From: an uncultured Lachnospiraceae bacterium
GTDB lineage: Bacteria; Bacillota; Clostridia; Lachnospirales; Lachnospiraceae
NCBI GenBank assembly: GCA_902473545.1
Contig: CABRSG010000041.1
Location: 1 to 12,404 of the forward strand
Direction: 5' to 3'
Length of the DNA stretch: 12,404 nucleotides
The position numbers and the translations under genes are program-made. A model generated the notes under the pieces. It was not told the origin of the DNA and did no database searches. It worked only from the letters and a program-made list of their open reading frames with translations. Below, piece by piece: positions 6,936-12,404 of the stretch; within the stretch, counting starts at the first letter, position 1, and every line of letters starts with the position of its first letter.

Positions 6936-6992
6936 TCACATAAGAAAAAACCTCATCAGATTCTCACATTAAAAAAGAACCTCATCAGATTC
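6936..6992. repeat. Tandem duplication (28 + 29 bp) of the terminator's distal arm
   Basis: Units 6936-6963 and 6964-6992 share TCACAT...CCTCATCAGATTC. The second is the working arm of the terminator. The first is an extra, unpaired copy further downstream in the transcription direction and keeps its own T-run. Confidence 0.85.
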
Positions 6993-7018
6993 GCCTTCGT
7001 CTCTGATGAGGTTCTTTT
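6973..7018 (-). terminator. Intrinsic terminator of the transporter-mgtC operon
   Basis: A perfect 17-bp stem (6973-6989 with 7002-7018) with a 12-nt loop, followed on the minus strand by TTCTTTTTT. It overlaps the last two bases of the mgtC-like stop codon. The A/T-rich flanks could allow weak termination from the other side, but no + strand gene is present. Confidence 0.93.
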
Positions 7019-7688
7019 ATCCTATTAATTCAACACTGTCAACATTTTCACATCCGGACACAAACTCCATGATCTGCCTTCTGGAGCAGCTATCCGGAAA
7101 ATACGCCTGGCATTTCATCTGACAGTAATTTTCATTTTTGTAATCCCACTTCACAGAATGCACCTTTGCTCCATATGCCTCCAGTTTCTGAAGCAATCCC
7201 TCGTAACTCCCCTTTTCCGTCTTAAAAACAATCATCGCCCTGGTCTGTTCACGGAAGATGCTCAGCCTGCTGTGAAATACAACCTGTGCAACAAGAACAA
7301 TTACCGTCGTTCCAATGCCAAGGCTGTACAAGCCTGCGCCAAGTGCCATACCAATCGCGATCGTCACCCATACACCTGACGCCGTGGTAATTCCGCTCAC
7401 ATATCCCTGTTTTCCGATCAGTATCAGACCGCCGCTCAATATCCCGACACCGCTTATGATGCCCGCTGCAACCCTGGATACATCACAGCTCAGTCCATCC
7501 ATTCCTGCAACATCCAGAAAACCATATTTTGAAATAATCATCATAAGGGCAGTGGCAATCGACACCATAAAATGTGTTCTTATTCCTGCCGACTTGGTCC
7601 GGTGCTGTCTCTCCATACCAATTAATATGCCACAGACACCTGCCATTCCAATACGAATAAAGTAAGACAGTTCTGCACACCAATCCAT
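7017..7688 (-). CDS. MgtC/SapB family membrane protein
   Basis: A 223-residue membrane protein. The first 145 or so residues contain several transmembrane segments with the MgtC signatures: GILIGMERQ and KSAGIRTH at about 20-39, RVAAGIISGVGILSGG at 72-87 and GITTASGVWVTIAIG at 99-113. The rest is a soluble domain (about 150-223) with an ACT-like pattern, as in full-length MgtC. Family members are linked to growth at low magnesium, acid tolerance and modulation of the F-type ATPase, but many Firmicute members are uncharacterised. AAGGAGG lies 9 nt before the ATG. The gap to the phosphatase gene is 39 nt, and the terminator follows at once, so this looks like the last gene of the operon. Its functional link to the upstream sugar/phosphate genes is unclear. 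Confidence 0.92.
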   Translation of the reverse strand: MDWCAELSYFIRIGMAGVCGILIGMERQHRTKSAGIRTHFMVSIATALMMIISKYGFLDVAGMDGLSCDVSRVAAGIISGVGILSGGLILIGKQGYVSGITTASGVWVTIAIGMALGAGLYSLGIGTTVIVLVAQVVFHSRLSIFREQTRAMIVFKTEKGSYEGLLQKLEAYGAKVHSVKWDYKNENYCQMKCQAYFPDSCSRRQIMEFVSGCENVDSVELIG

Positions 7689-7727
7689 AACCAGCCGCCT
7701 CCTTTTTATTCTCCTGTCTGTTCGGTT

Positions 7728-8510
7728 CTATATATATTGTTTCAGCCGTCCCAGAATTTCTTCATGCACCAGTGTATTCGTGGCAAGCGCCGTAGTATTT
7801 CCATAATAAGTCGGTCGTCTGCCATCCCACTGCGAAAAACTTCCTCCTGCCTCCCGCACTATGATTTCTCCCGCCGCATAATCCCATGGCTTCAGATTTT
7901 CAGCAATAAACGCCCCGCCCCTGCCGCAGGCAATATAGCAGCAGTCCAGTGCTGCGGAGCCCGTGATCCGGTAGTCTATACAGTCCCGGTAAATATTGCT
8001 GAATACCTGCGGAAATTTATTCGCCACCCGGTCGCTGTATGGATTTGTCTCTGCCAGAACCAGCGTCTGGCTTACGCTGGCGTCCCTGCACACAAATATT
8101 CGCTTTCCATTGCAATAGGCGCCCTCACCCTTCGCGGCATAAAACATTTCCTGACTCTGTGGACTGTAAACTACTCCAAGAACCGGTTCTGCATTCTCCA
8201 GAAGTCCGATAGAAATGGCATAGTCCGGATGACTGTAAATAAAATTACTGGTTCCGTCGATCGGATCTATGATCCAGCAGTATTTCTGATCCGGCTTGCC
8301 CTTATAGCCCTCCTCCGAAATCACAATGGAGCCCTCCAGAAGTCCGGGAAGCTTTTCGCAGAGAACATCACTGATCCTCATATCTACCTCCGTCACAAAG
8401 TCCTTCGCGCCCTTCTGCTTTACAGAAACAGAGCCATCATTTTTTGCGATCTTGGCCACCTCTCTGGCGGTCTTTTTTACCTTTTCCAGCAAATCACTGT
8501 ACCTGCCCAT
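7728..8510 (-). CDS. Inositol-monophosphatase family phosphatase
   Basis: A cytosolic Mg2+-dependent phosphatase of 260 residues acting on an inositol phosphate, sugar phosphate or related small phosphomonoester. The family metal-binding motifs are complete: ISEE (E66/E67), the hallmark IDPIDGTSNF (D82, D85), the GSAALDCCYIACGR helix (about 184-197) and WDYAAG (D210). Length and motif spacing are normal, and it resembles SuhB/IMPase more than fructose-bisphosphatase or CysQ, though the substrate cannot be fixed. AAGGGAG lies 9 nt before the ATG. It starts 24 nt after the MBL-fold gene, in an apparent operon with an ABC importer and a DeoR-type repressor. This suggests a role in dephosphorylating an imported or derived phosphoester. 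Confidence 0.93.
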   Translation of the reverse strand: MGRYSDLLEKVKKTAREVAKIAKNDGSVSVKQKGAKDFVTEVDMRISDVLCEKLPGLLEGSIVISEEGYKGKPDQKYCWIIDPIDGTSNFIYSHPDYAISIGLLENAEPVLGVVYSPQSQEMFYAAKGEGAYCNGKRIFVCRDASVSQTLVLAETNPYSDRVANKFPQVFSNIYRDCIDYRITGSAALDCCYIACGRGGAFIAENLKPWDYAAGEIIVREAGGSFSQWDGRRPTYYGNTTALATNTLVHEEILGRLKQYI

Positions 8511-8534
8511 ACCTGTCTACTCCCTTATCTGTTT

Positions 8535-9242
8535 CTATTCCCTGATCTTTATCACTTTATCCTCTATCGTTCGGAATCCTTTGCTGCGAATAGTATCAAA
8601 AAATTCTCCGTCATAATGCATACAATATACTTTCGACCGATAGTCATCCGGAATTGTCTCCTCAAGCTTTGCCAGCGTAAAATGGGCCCCGCCGTGATCC
8701 TCCACAGACGTATCCTGATAAATTTCATCAAGCTCCCCTGCAAAAAGCTTTTCCGTCACCGTCTCCGGAAGCTCCGCCGCATCGCCGCTGTAATAAAAGC
8801 GTTTTCCATCTGCTTCAAACAGATACCCGAAAGAATTCACCATGATTTCATGATGCTTCACCGGTACGGGCACCGCCTTTACGCGGACGTCGCCGTAAAC
8901 TGCATAATCCCCGTGCAGCTCATAATGTTCCGGCTCCACTCCGGTCAGCCCAAAGACAGTCGTCAGCTTCTCCGGCTCCGGAAATATCACTCTTGTGCGT
9001 ATTCCAAGCTTCAGATAACAATAAACGATCAGCGTGCCCAGGCTTCCCATATGGTCAGCATGCATATGTGTGAGAAACACAGTGACACTTTTCACCCCTT
9101 CAAAATTTCCCGCCATATAATGCTGTCGGAACGTAGTTTCCCCGCAATCGATCAGAAACAGATCCTCCCCGATCCGGAAATATCCGTTGCTGTTATATAG
9201 CTTCGGATACAGTGCGGCTCCGCAGCCCGTAAATTTCAACAT
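8535..9242 (-). CDS. MBL-fold metallohydrolase (RNase Z/phosphodiesterase-like)
   Basis: A 235-residue metallo-beta-lactamase-fold hydrolase, cytosolic, no signal peptide. The metal ligands appear complete: THMHADH (H59, H61, D63, H64), H130 or H131, D154 in YYSGD, and H209 in YCMHYD. The order and the short length resemble the RNase Z/PhnP/cyclic phosphodiesterase branch rather than lactamases or glyoxalases, and no RNase Z exosite arm is visible. By context, phosphodiester cleavage before the neighbouring monophosphatase is plausible but is inference. The start lies 6 nt after the DeoR-type gene stop; its AAGGA ribosome site overlaps the end of that gene, which implies translational coupling. 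Confidence 0.85.
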   Translation of the reverse strand: MLKFTGCGAALYPKLYNSNGYFRIGEDLFLIDCGETTFRQHYMAGNFEGVKSVTVFLTHMHADHMGSLGTLIVYCYLKLGIRTRVIFPEPEKLTTVFGLTGVEPEHYELHGDYAVYGDVRVKAVPVPVKHHEIMVNSFGYLFEADGKRFYYSGDAAELPETVTEKLFAGELDEIYQDTSVEDHGGAHFTLAKLEETIPDDYRSKVYCMHYDGEFFDTIRSKGFRTIEDKVIKIRE

Positions 9243-9248
9243 TTTCCA

Positions 9249-9995
9249 TCATCCTTCCCCGCTGTCCTCTGCTTTTGCTTCTTTCTTTATTTCAGGATCC
9301 TCATCATCTTTTTCTGTAATGATCGTGCACTCGCTGCGATCCATCACTTGCATAAACCCCCACTGTTGCTGTTTCGTGCGATCGGCAAGCACATAGGTTT
9401 CTGACGAATGCTCCTTGACAATCTCCTTTTTTCTTCCTTCCCGGATATCATTCGCAAACACGCCGTAATCCGAATATGCGGAAACGCTCAGAAACGCCTT
9501 GTCAAAATACATCTGTGACAGTATCTTTTCTGCAATCGGTCCGCAGAAGCTCGCAAGTTCAAAGTTTAACTCTCCGCCCACCACAACAAATGATACCCCT
9601 TTTACCGGAAGCTGCTGCAAAACCTCAAGGCTGGGCGTCACCACCGTAATTTTCTTATTTTCCAGATACCGTGTCATCGCGCTTGTTGTCGTTCCTGCAT
9701 CAATATAAATGATATCGCCGTCCTCTACCAGTGCTGCCGCCTTGCGCGCGATCATATGCTTCACGTCCATACGCAGTTTCTGATTTTCCAGCGTAGGCGG
9801 GTCCACGCGGCGATTCCGAAGGCGCACCGCTCCTCCCCGCAAAGACTCGATCGTCTTTTCCTGCTCCAGCTTCATGATGTCTCTCCGTATGGTTGATTCC
9901 GAAGTTCCGATCTCAGAAGCCAGATCCTTCAAATAAACAACCTCTTTTTCCTGCAGTGCCTCAAGAATTTTTTCCTGTCTGAATTGCGCCAACAT
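9249..9995 (-). CDS. DeoR-family transcriptional regulator
   Basis: A 248-residue sugar-phosphate-responsive repressor. The N-terminal winged helix-turn-helix has the DeoR signature EIGTSESTIRRDIMKLEQ at about 28-45. The C-terminal sugar-phosphate sensor has DAGTTT at 99-104 and VVGGELN at 138-144. The tail after about 228 is an acidic, lysine-rich extension (EKDDEDPEIKKEAKAED) that looks disordered. I chose the ATG at 9993-9995 because AGGAG (10004-10008) lies 8 nt upstream; the ATG at 10013 would add six residues and has no site. It follows the second permease by 36 nt, so it probably sits in the operon it controls and senses a phosphorylated intermediate of the imported compound, as GlpR-type members do. 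Its operator would lie outside the window. Confidence 0.93.
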   Translation of the reverse strand: MLAQFRQEKILEALQEKEVVYLKDLASEIGTSESTIRRDIMKLEQEKTIESLRGGAVRLRNRRVDPPTLENQKLRMDVKHMIARKAAALVEDGDIIYIDAGTTTSAMTRYLENKKITVVTPSLEVLQQLPVKGVSFVVVGGELNFELASFCGPIAEKILSQMYFDKAFLSVSAYSDYGVFANDIREGRKKEIVKEHSSETYVLADRTKQQQWGFMQVMDRSECTIITEKDDEDPEIKKEAKAEDSGEG

Positions 9996-10003
9996 AGTAA
10001 TCT

Positions 10004-10008
10004 CTCCT
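10004..10008 (-). promoter_or_regulatory. Ribosome binding site deciding the DeoR-type start
   Basis: AGGAG on the minus strand, 8 nt before the ATG at 9995. It lies inside the six extra codons of the longer alternative. Confidence 0.7.
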
Positions 10009-10031
10009 CGCATGGTTTTTCTTATATTGTA

Positions 10032-10841
10032 CTATTTAATCCCGGCACTTGCAAAGCTATTAATAAATTGCTTTTGAAACACAAAGAACGCAGCCAGCAG
10101 CGGAATACTGATTGCAAAGGCACATGCGCAGATATCGCCCCAGAGCAGTCCGGTTTCCGTAGATTTCGCAAATACTGCCAGCCCCACAGTAAGCGGACGG
10201 TTCTCAACAGAATTTGTGACAATCAGCGGCCACAGGAAATTGTTCCAGTGATAGCTTACAGAAATCATGGCAAACGCCAGATACGCGGTCTTTGCATTTG
10301 GCACATAAATCTGCCAGATAATGCGCATCGTGGATGCTCCATCAATTTTTGCGGCGTCCGTCAGCGCAGCAGGCAGCGTTTTAAACTGCTGGCGAAGCAA
10401 AAACAGCCCCATTGCACTTCCAAGAAACGGCAACATGATCGCCGCCTTTGTATCCACCAGCTTCAAATCCACCATTGTCAGATAATTCGGAATGATCAGA
10501 ACATCGTTTGGAATAATCAGCTGCATAAATACAATCGCCATAACAATTTTTTCACCATAAAAATTCCCGCGCGCCAACGCATAACCGCCCAGTGTAATGA
10601 TCACAAATTGAATTGTAAATGTTACCACAACAAGGATGATTGTATTCAAATAATATCTTGCCAACGGGATCATTTCAAAAACTTCTTTAAAATTATCCAG
10701 TGTAAACGGCGTAGTCGGAATGATGCTCATCACAAAGGATGGTTCTGTAAATGCCGTACATGTCATCCAGAGAAACGGGATAAACCAGATTGCTCCCACG
10801 ATAAACGCCAGGAAAATAGCCACTTTATTTTTTATCCTCAT
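10032..10841 (-). CDS. ABC transporter permease, CUT1 class (UgpE/MalG-like)
   Basis: The second membrane subunit of a binding-protein-dependent importer, 269 residues, about six transmembrane segments. The EAA loop that docks the ATPase is at about 158-184 (ALTDAAKIDGAS ... IYVPNAK, with the conserved central glycine). The C-terminus FINSFASAGIK matches the short tail usual in UgpE/MalG proteins. GGAGGA lies upstream of the ATG, and the gene begins 30 nt after the first permease. No ATP-binding subunit gene lies downstream, so the importer probably shares a general ATPase such as an MsmK/UgpC-like protein encoded elsewhere, common in Firmicutes. Substrate: a sugar, polyol or glycerol-phosphate-type compound, not resolved. 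Confidence 0.93.
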   Translation of the reverse strand: MRIKNKVAIFLAFIVGAIWFIPFLWMTCTAFTEPSFVMSIIPTTPFTLDNFKEVFEMIPLARYYLNTIILVVVTFTIQFVIITLGGYALARGNFYGEKIVMAIVFMQLIIPNDVLIIPNYLTMVDLKLVDTKAAIMLPFLGSAMGLFLLRQQFKTLPAALTDAAKIDGASTMRIIWQIYVPNAKTAYLAFAMISVSYHWNNFLWPLIVTNSVENRPLTVGLAVFAKSTETGLLWGDICACAFAISIPLLAAFFVFQKQFINSFASAGIK

Positions 10842-10871
10842 AGTATTGTATCCTCCATATCCGCTCCAGCA

Positions 10872-11768
10872 TCAATTATAGTGCACCTTCTCATCCGAGC
10901 GGAAAAACCGCGGCAGAGAAATTACCATTAAAAGTACAAGCAGGATCGTTGTCACTGCAGATGCCTTGCCCTGGTCAAAGAACTGATAGCCCAGCTGATA
11001 AATATAATACATCAGAAGGTTACTCCCATTGTTCGGTTTTCCCTGTGTGAGAATCACAATATGATCCACAAGCTTAATTGCATTCGTCAGCTCGATCATC
11101 GTCACAAACAGCGTAGTCGGCGCCATCAGAGGAACTGTGATCCTGGTCAGTATTGTCCAGAAACCGCCGCCGTCGATCTTGGCTGCTTCAAAGTAATCTT
11201 CCGACATGTTCTGCAGTCCTGACAGGAAGAAAATCATCAGATAGCCTGCCTCTTTCCATACATACATAAGCGCAAGACACGGAAGCACCGTTCCCGGCTG
11301 TGAGAGCACATCGCCAATATCTATGTTAAACAGCGATTTCATCAGTGTTGCAAACATTCCGTTTTCCGGCATATACAGATATCTCCAGATACACGCCACT
11401 GCGATCATGGGCATGACTACCGGATAGAAAAACGCTGACCGCAGGAAACGCAGCCCTCTGAACCTGCTGTTCAGTACAATTGCAAGCAGGAATCCGATCG
11501 CCATACTCGGAATAACTGTAATCGCAAGAAAGAAAACGGTATTACCGAGCACTTTCCAGAACACCGGATCTGCAAACAGATCTTTAAAATTCTCAAGTCC
11601 CACCCATACTGGCGAGCTATAGCGGAACCCCGATTTGCAAAAGCTCAGATATAAATTCCTGCATATAGGATAAACGGTAAATGCACACATCAGAATAACC
11701 GCAGGCGCCAGCAGGAGCCATGATGAAATTGTTGTTTTTGCCTTATCAGACAGTTTTTTTCCATGCAA
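10872..11768 (-). CDS. ABC transporter permease, CUT1 class (UgpA/MalF-like)
   Basis: The first membrane subunit of the importer, 298 residues from the chosen start, about six transmembrane segments. The EAA loop starts near residue 192 (YFEAAKIDGGG ... ITVPLM). The segment ILTQGKPNNGSNLLMYYIY followed by FDQGKASA is the usual CUT1 signature and is close to UgpA/LacF. The open frame reaches an ATG at 11831, but GGAGG there touches the start codon with no spacing. The TTG at 11766-11768 has GGGGTGAT (11773-11780) just upstream and gives MHGKKLSDKAKTTISSW, a normal N-terminus. I prefer the TTG but cannot exclude 11831. The binding-protein gene ends at 11841, 72 nt upstream of this start. Confidence 0.9.
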   Translation of the reverse strand: MHGKKLSDKAKTTISSWLLLAPAVILMCAFTVYPICRNLYLSFCKSGFRYSSPVWVGLENFKDLFADPVFWKVLGNTVFFLAITVIPSMAIGFLLAIVLNSRFRGLRFLRSAFFYPVVMPMIAVACIWRYLYMPENGMFATLMKSLFNIDIGDVLSQPGTVLPCLALMYVWKEAGYLMIFFLSGLQNMSEDYFEAAKIDGGGFWTILTRITVPLMAPTTLFVTMIELTNAIKLVDHIVILTQGKPNNGSNLLMYYIYQLGYQFFDQGKASAVTTILLVLLMVISLPRFFRSDEKVHYN

Positions 11769-11772
11769 GATA

Positions 11773-11780
11773 ATCACCCC
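11773..11780 (-). promoter_or_regulatory. Ribosome binding site supporting a TTG start of the first permease
   Basis: GGGGTGAT on the minus strand, one mismatch from GGAGGTGAT-type consensus, with the GGGG core 8 nt before the TTG at 11768. Confidence 0.45.
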
Positions 11781-11840
11781 GTTTCTTTCGATGCGGCGCT
11801 CACGCAGAGTGAAAATCAGCGGAGCGCCCATCCTCCATCG

Positions 11841-12404
11841 TTATTCTCTGTAATCTTCTAAAATAGAATCCGCCTTTGCCTGCAGCTCTCCCATCGCATC
11901 TTCCACTGTCATTTCTCCGGTAATCGCCGCCTGCAGATAGTCGTTTACCAGCGTCCAGATCTGCTGACACTCATAAGTCGCAATCTCTGTCACCGCTCCG
12001 GCATTGAGCTGATCTACCGCTCCCTGCAGTCCCGGCACCTCTTCCATATACTGCTTCAGCGTATCTGTCTCGTAAGCTGCGTCAACTGTTGCCAGATACC
12101 CGCATGCCGCACACCAGCGCGCCTGCTGCTCCGGTTCAGTACAATAACGGATAAATTCCCACGCGCCCTGCCGTTCTTCCTCCGTACAATCCGGTGACAT
12201 AAAGAAGTTTTGTCCGCCGGTGGAGCTTGTCTGTATTTTCGAATACGGCATCAACGCAACGCCCACTTCAAAATCCGCGTTTCCATAAATATTCGTCAGA
12301 TTACCGGACGTATGCTGCATCATTGCCAGCTGTCCCTCGATAAACATATTCGGCATGTCTTCAAATGCAAGCAGATAATCCGGCACACATTTATGTACAT
12401 TATG
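11841..12404 (-). CDS. Extracellular solute-binding protein, C-terminal part (UgpB-like)
   Basis: The last 187 or so residues of a family 1 extracellular solute-binding protein; the frame is open to the window edge, so the N-terminus with signal peptide and lipobox is missing. Visible family features are the MFIEGQLAMMQHTSGNLTNI segment (a domain-2 helix), VGVALMPYS, a GGQNFFMS strand, and the C-terminal order WEFIRYCTEPEQQARW ... GYLATVDAAYE. The last is the UgpB-type pattern (W..TGYLPVT.AAYE). That suggests a glycerol-3-phosphate, glycerophosphodiester or oligosaccharide ligand, but the N-terminal ligand residues are not in view. It would be a lipoprotein outside the membrane that delivers substrate to the two permeases encoded just downstream. 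Confidence 0.88.
   Translation of the reverse strand, partial: HNVHKCVPDYLLAFEDMPNMFIEGQLAMMQHTSGNLTNIYGNADFEVGVALMPYSKIQTSSTGGQNFFMSPDCTEEERQGAWEFIRYCTEPEQQARWCAACGYLATVDAAYETDTLKQYMEEVPGLQGAVDQLNAGAVTEIATYECQQIWTLVNDYLQAAITGEMTVEDAMGELQAKADSILEDYRE

Noticed and set aside
7737..9200. A 487-codon open frame on the + strand
   Set aside because: It lies antisense to the phosphatase and MBL-fold genes, which have complete catalytic motifs. The product has no recognisable domain and a composition typical of a reverse-complement shadow.
9984..10931. A 315-codon open frame on the + strand
   Set aside because: Antisense to the UgpE-like permease; the product is rich in Cys, His, Arg and Gln without a domain, as expected when a hydrophobic membrane protein is read in reverse.

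Overview
The window looks like a chromosomal segment of a low-to-mid GC Firmicute, most likely a Lachnospiraceae-type Clostridium relative. This is inferred from AGGAGG-type ribosome sites, gene content, GuaA and MATE sequence style, and AT-rich spacers; no rRNA or marker gene confirms it. All ten supported protein genes lie on the minus strand, so transcription runs from high to low coordinates.

Right part (about 12404 to 6973): an apparent seven-gene operon. It holds the 3' end of an extracellular sugar/glycerol-phosphate-type solute-binding protein, two CUT1-type ABC permeases, a DeoR-family repressor, a metallo-beta-lactamase-fold hydrolase, an inositol-monophosphatase-family phosphatase and an MgtC/SapB-family membrane protein. 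Gaps are 6 to 72 nt, and a strong 17-bp-stem terminator closes the operon directly at the mgtC-like stop codon. The combination suggests uptake of a phosphorylated or phosphodiester polyol or sugar, followed by hydrolysis and dephosphorylation; the substrate is not shown by the sequence.

Middle part (about 6992 to 4546): an M20-family metallopeptidase gene and a family 6-type (hypoxanthine/deoxyinosine) DNA glycosylase gene, each with its own candidate promoter. This stretch is unusual. It contains four separate short tandem duplications, each at a gene edge: a duplicated terminator arm (28/29 bp), a 29-bp repeat x3 over the peptidase start, a 57-bp repeat x3 that copies the peptidase 3' end with its stop codon, and a 56-bp repeat array next to the glycosylase 3' end that also carries a stop codon per unit.

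Left part (about 4580 to 1): a MATE efflux transporter and an extended short-chain dehydrogenase/epimerase 13 nt apart, then about 475 bp without a gene that holds several inverted repeats and the guaA promoter, then guaA (GMP synthetase) starting at a GTG. The sequence just past the guaA 3' end, a known genomic-island integration site, carries two TGTTGCCA direct repeats one helical turn apart, possibly marking an island junction outside the window.
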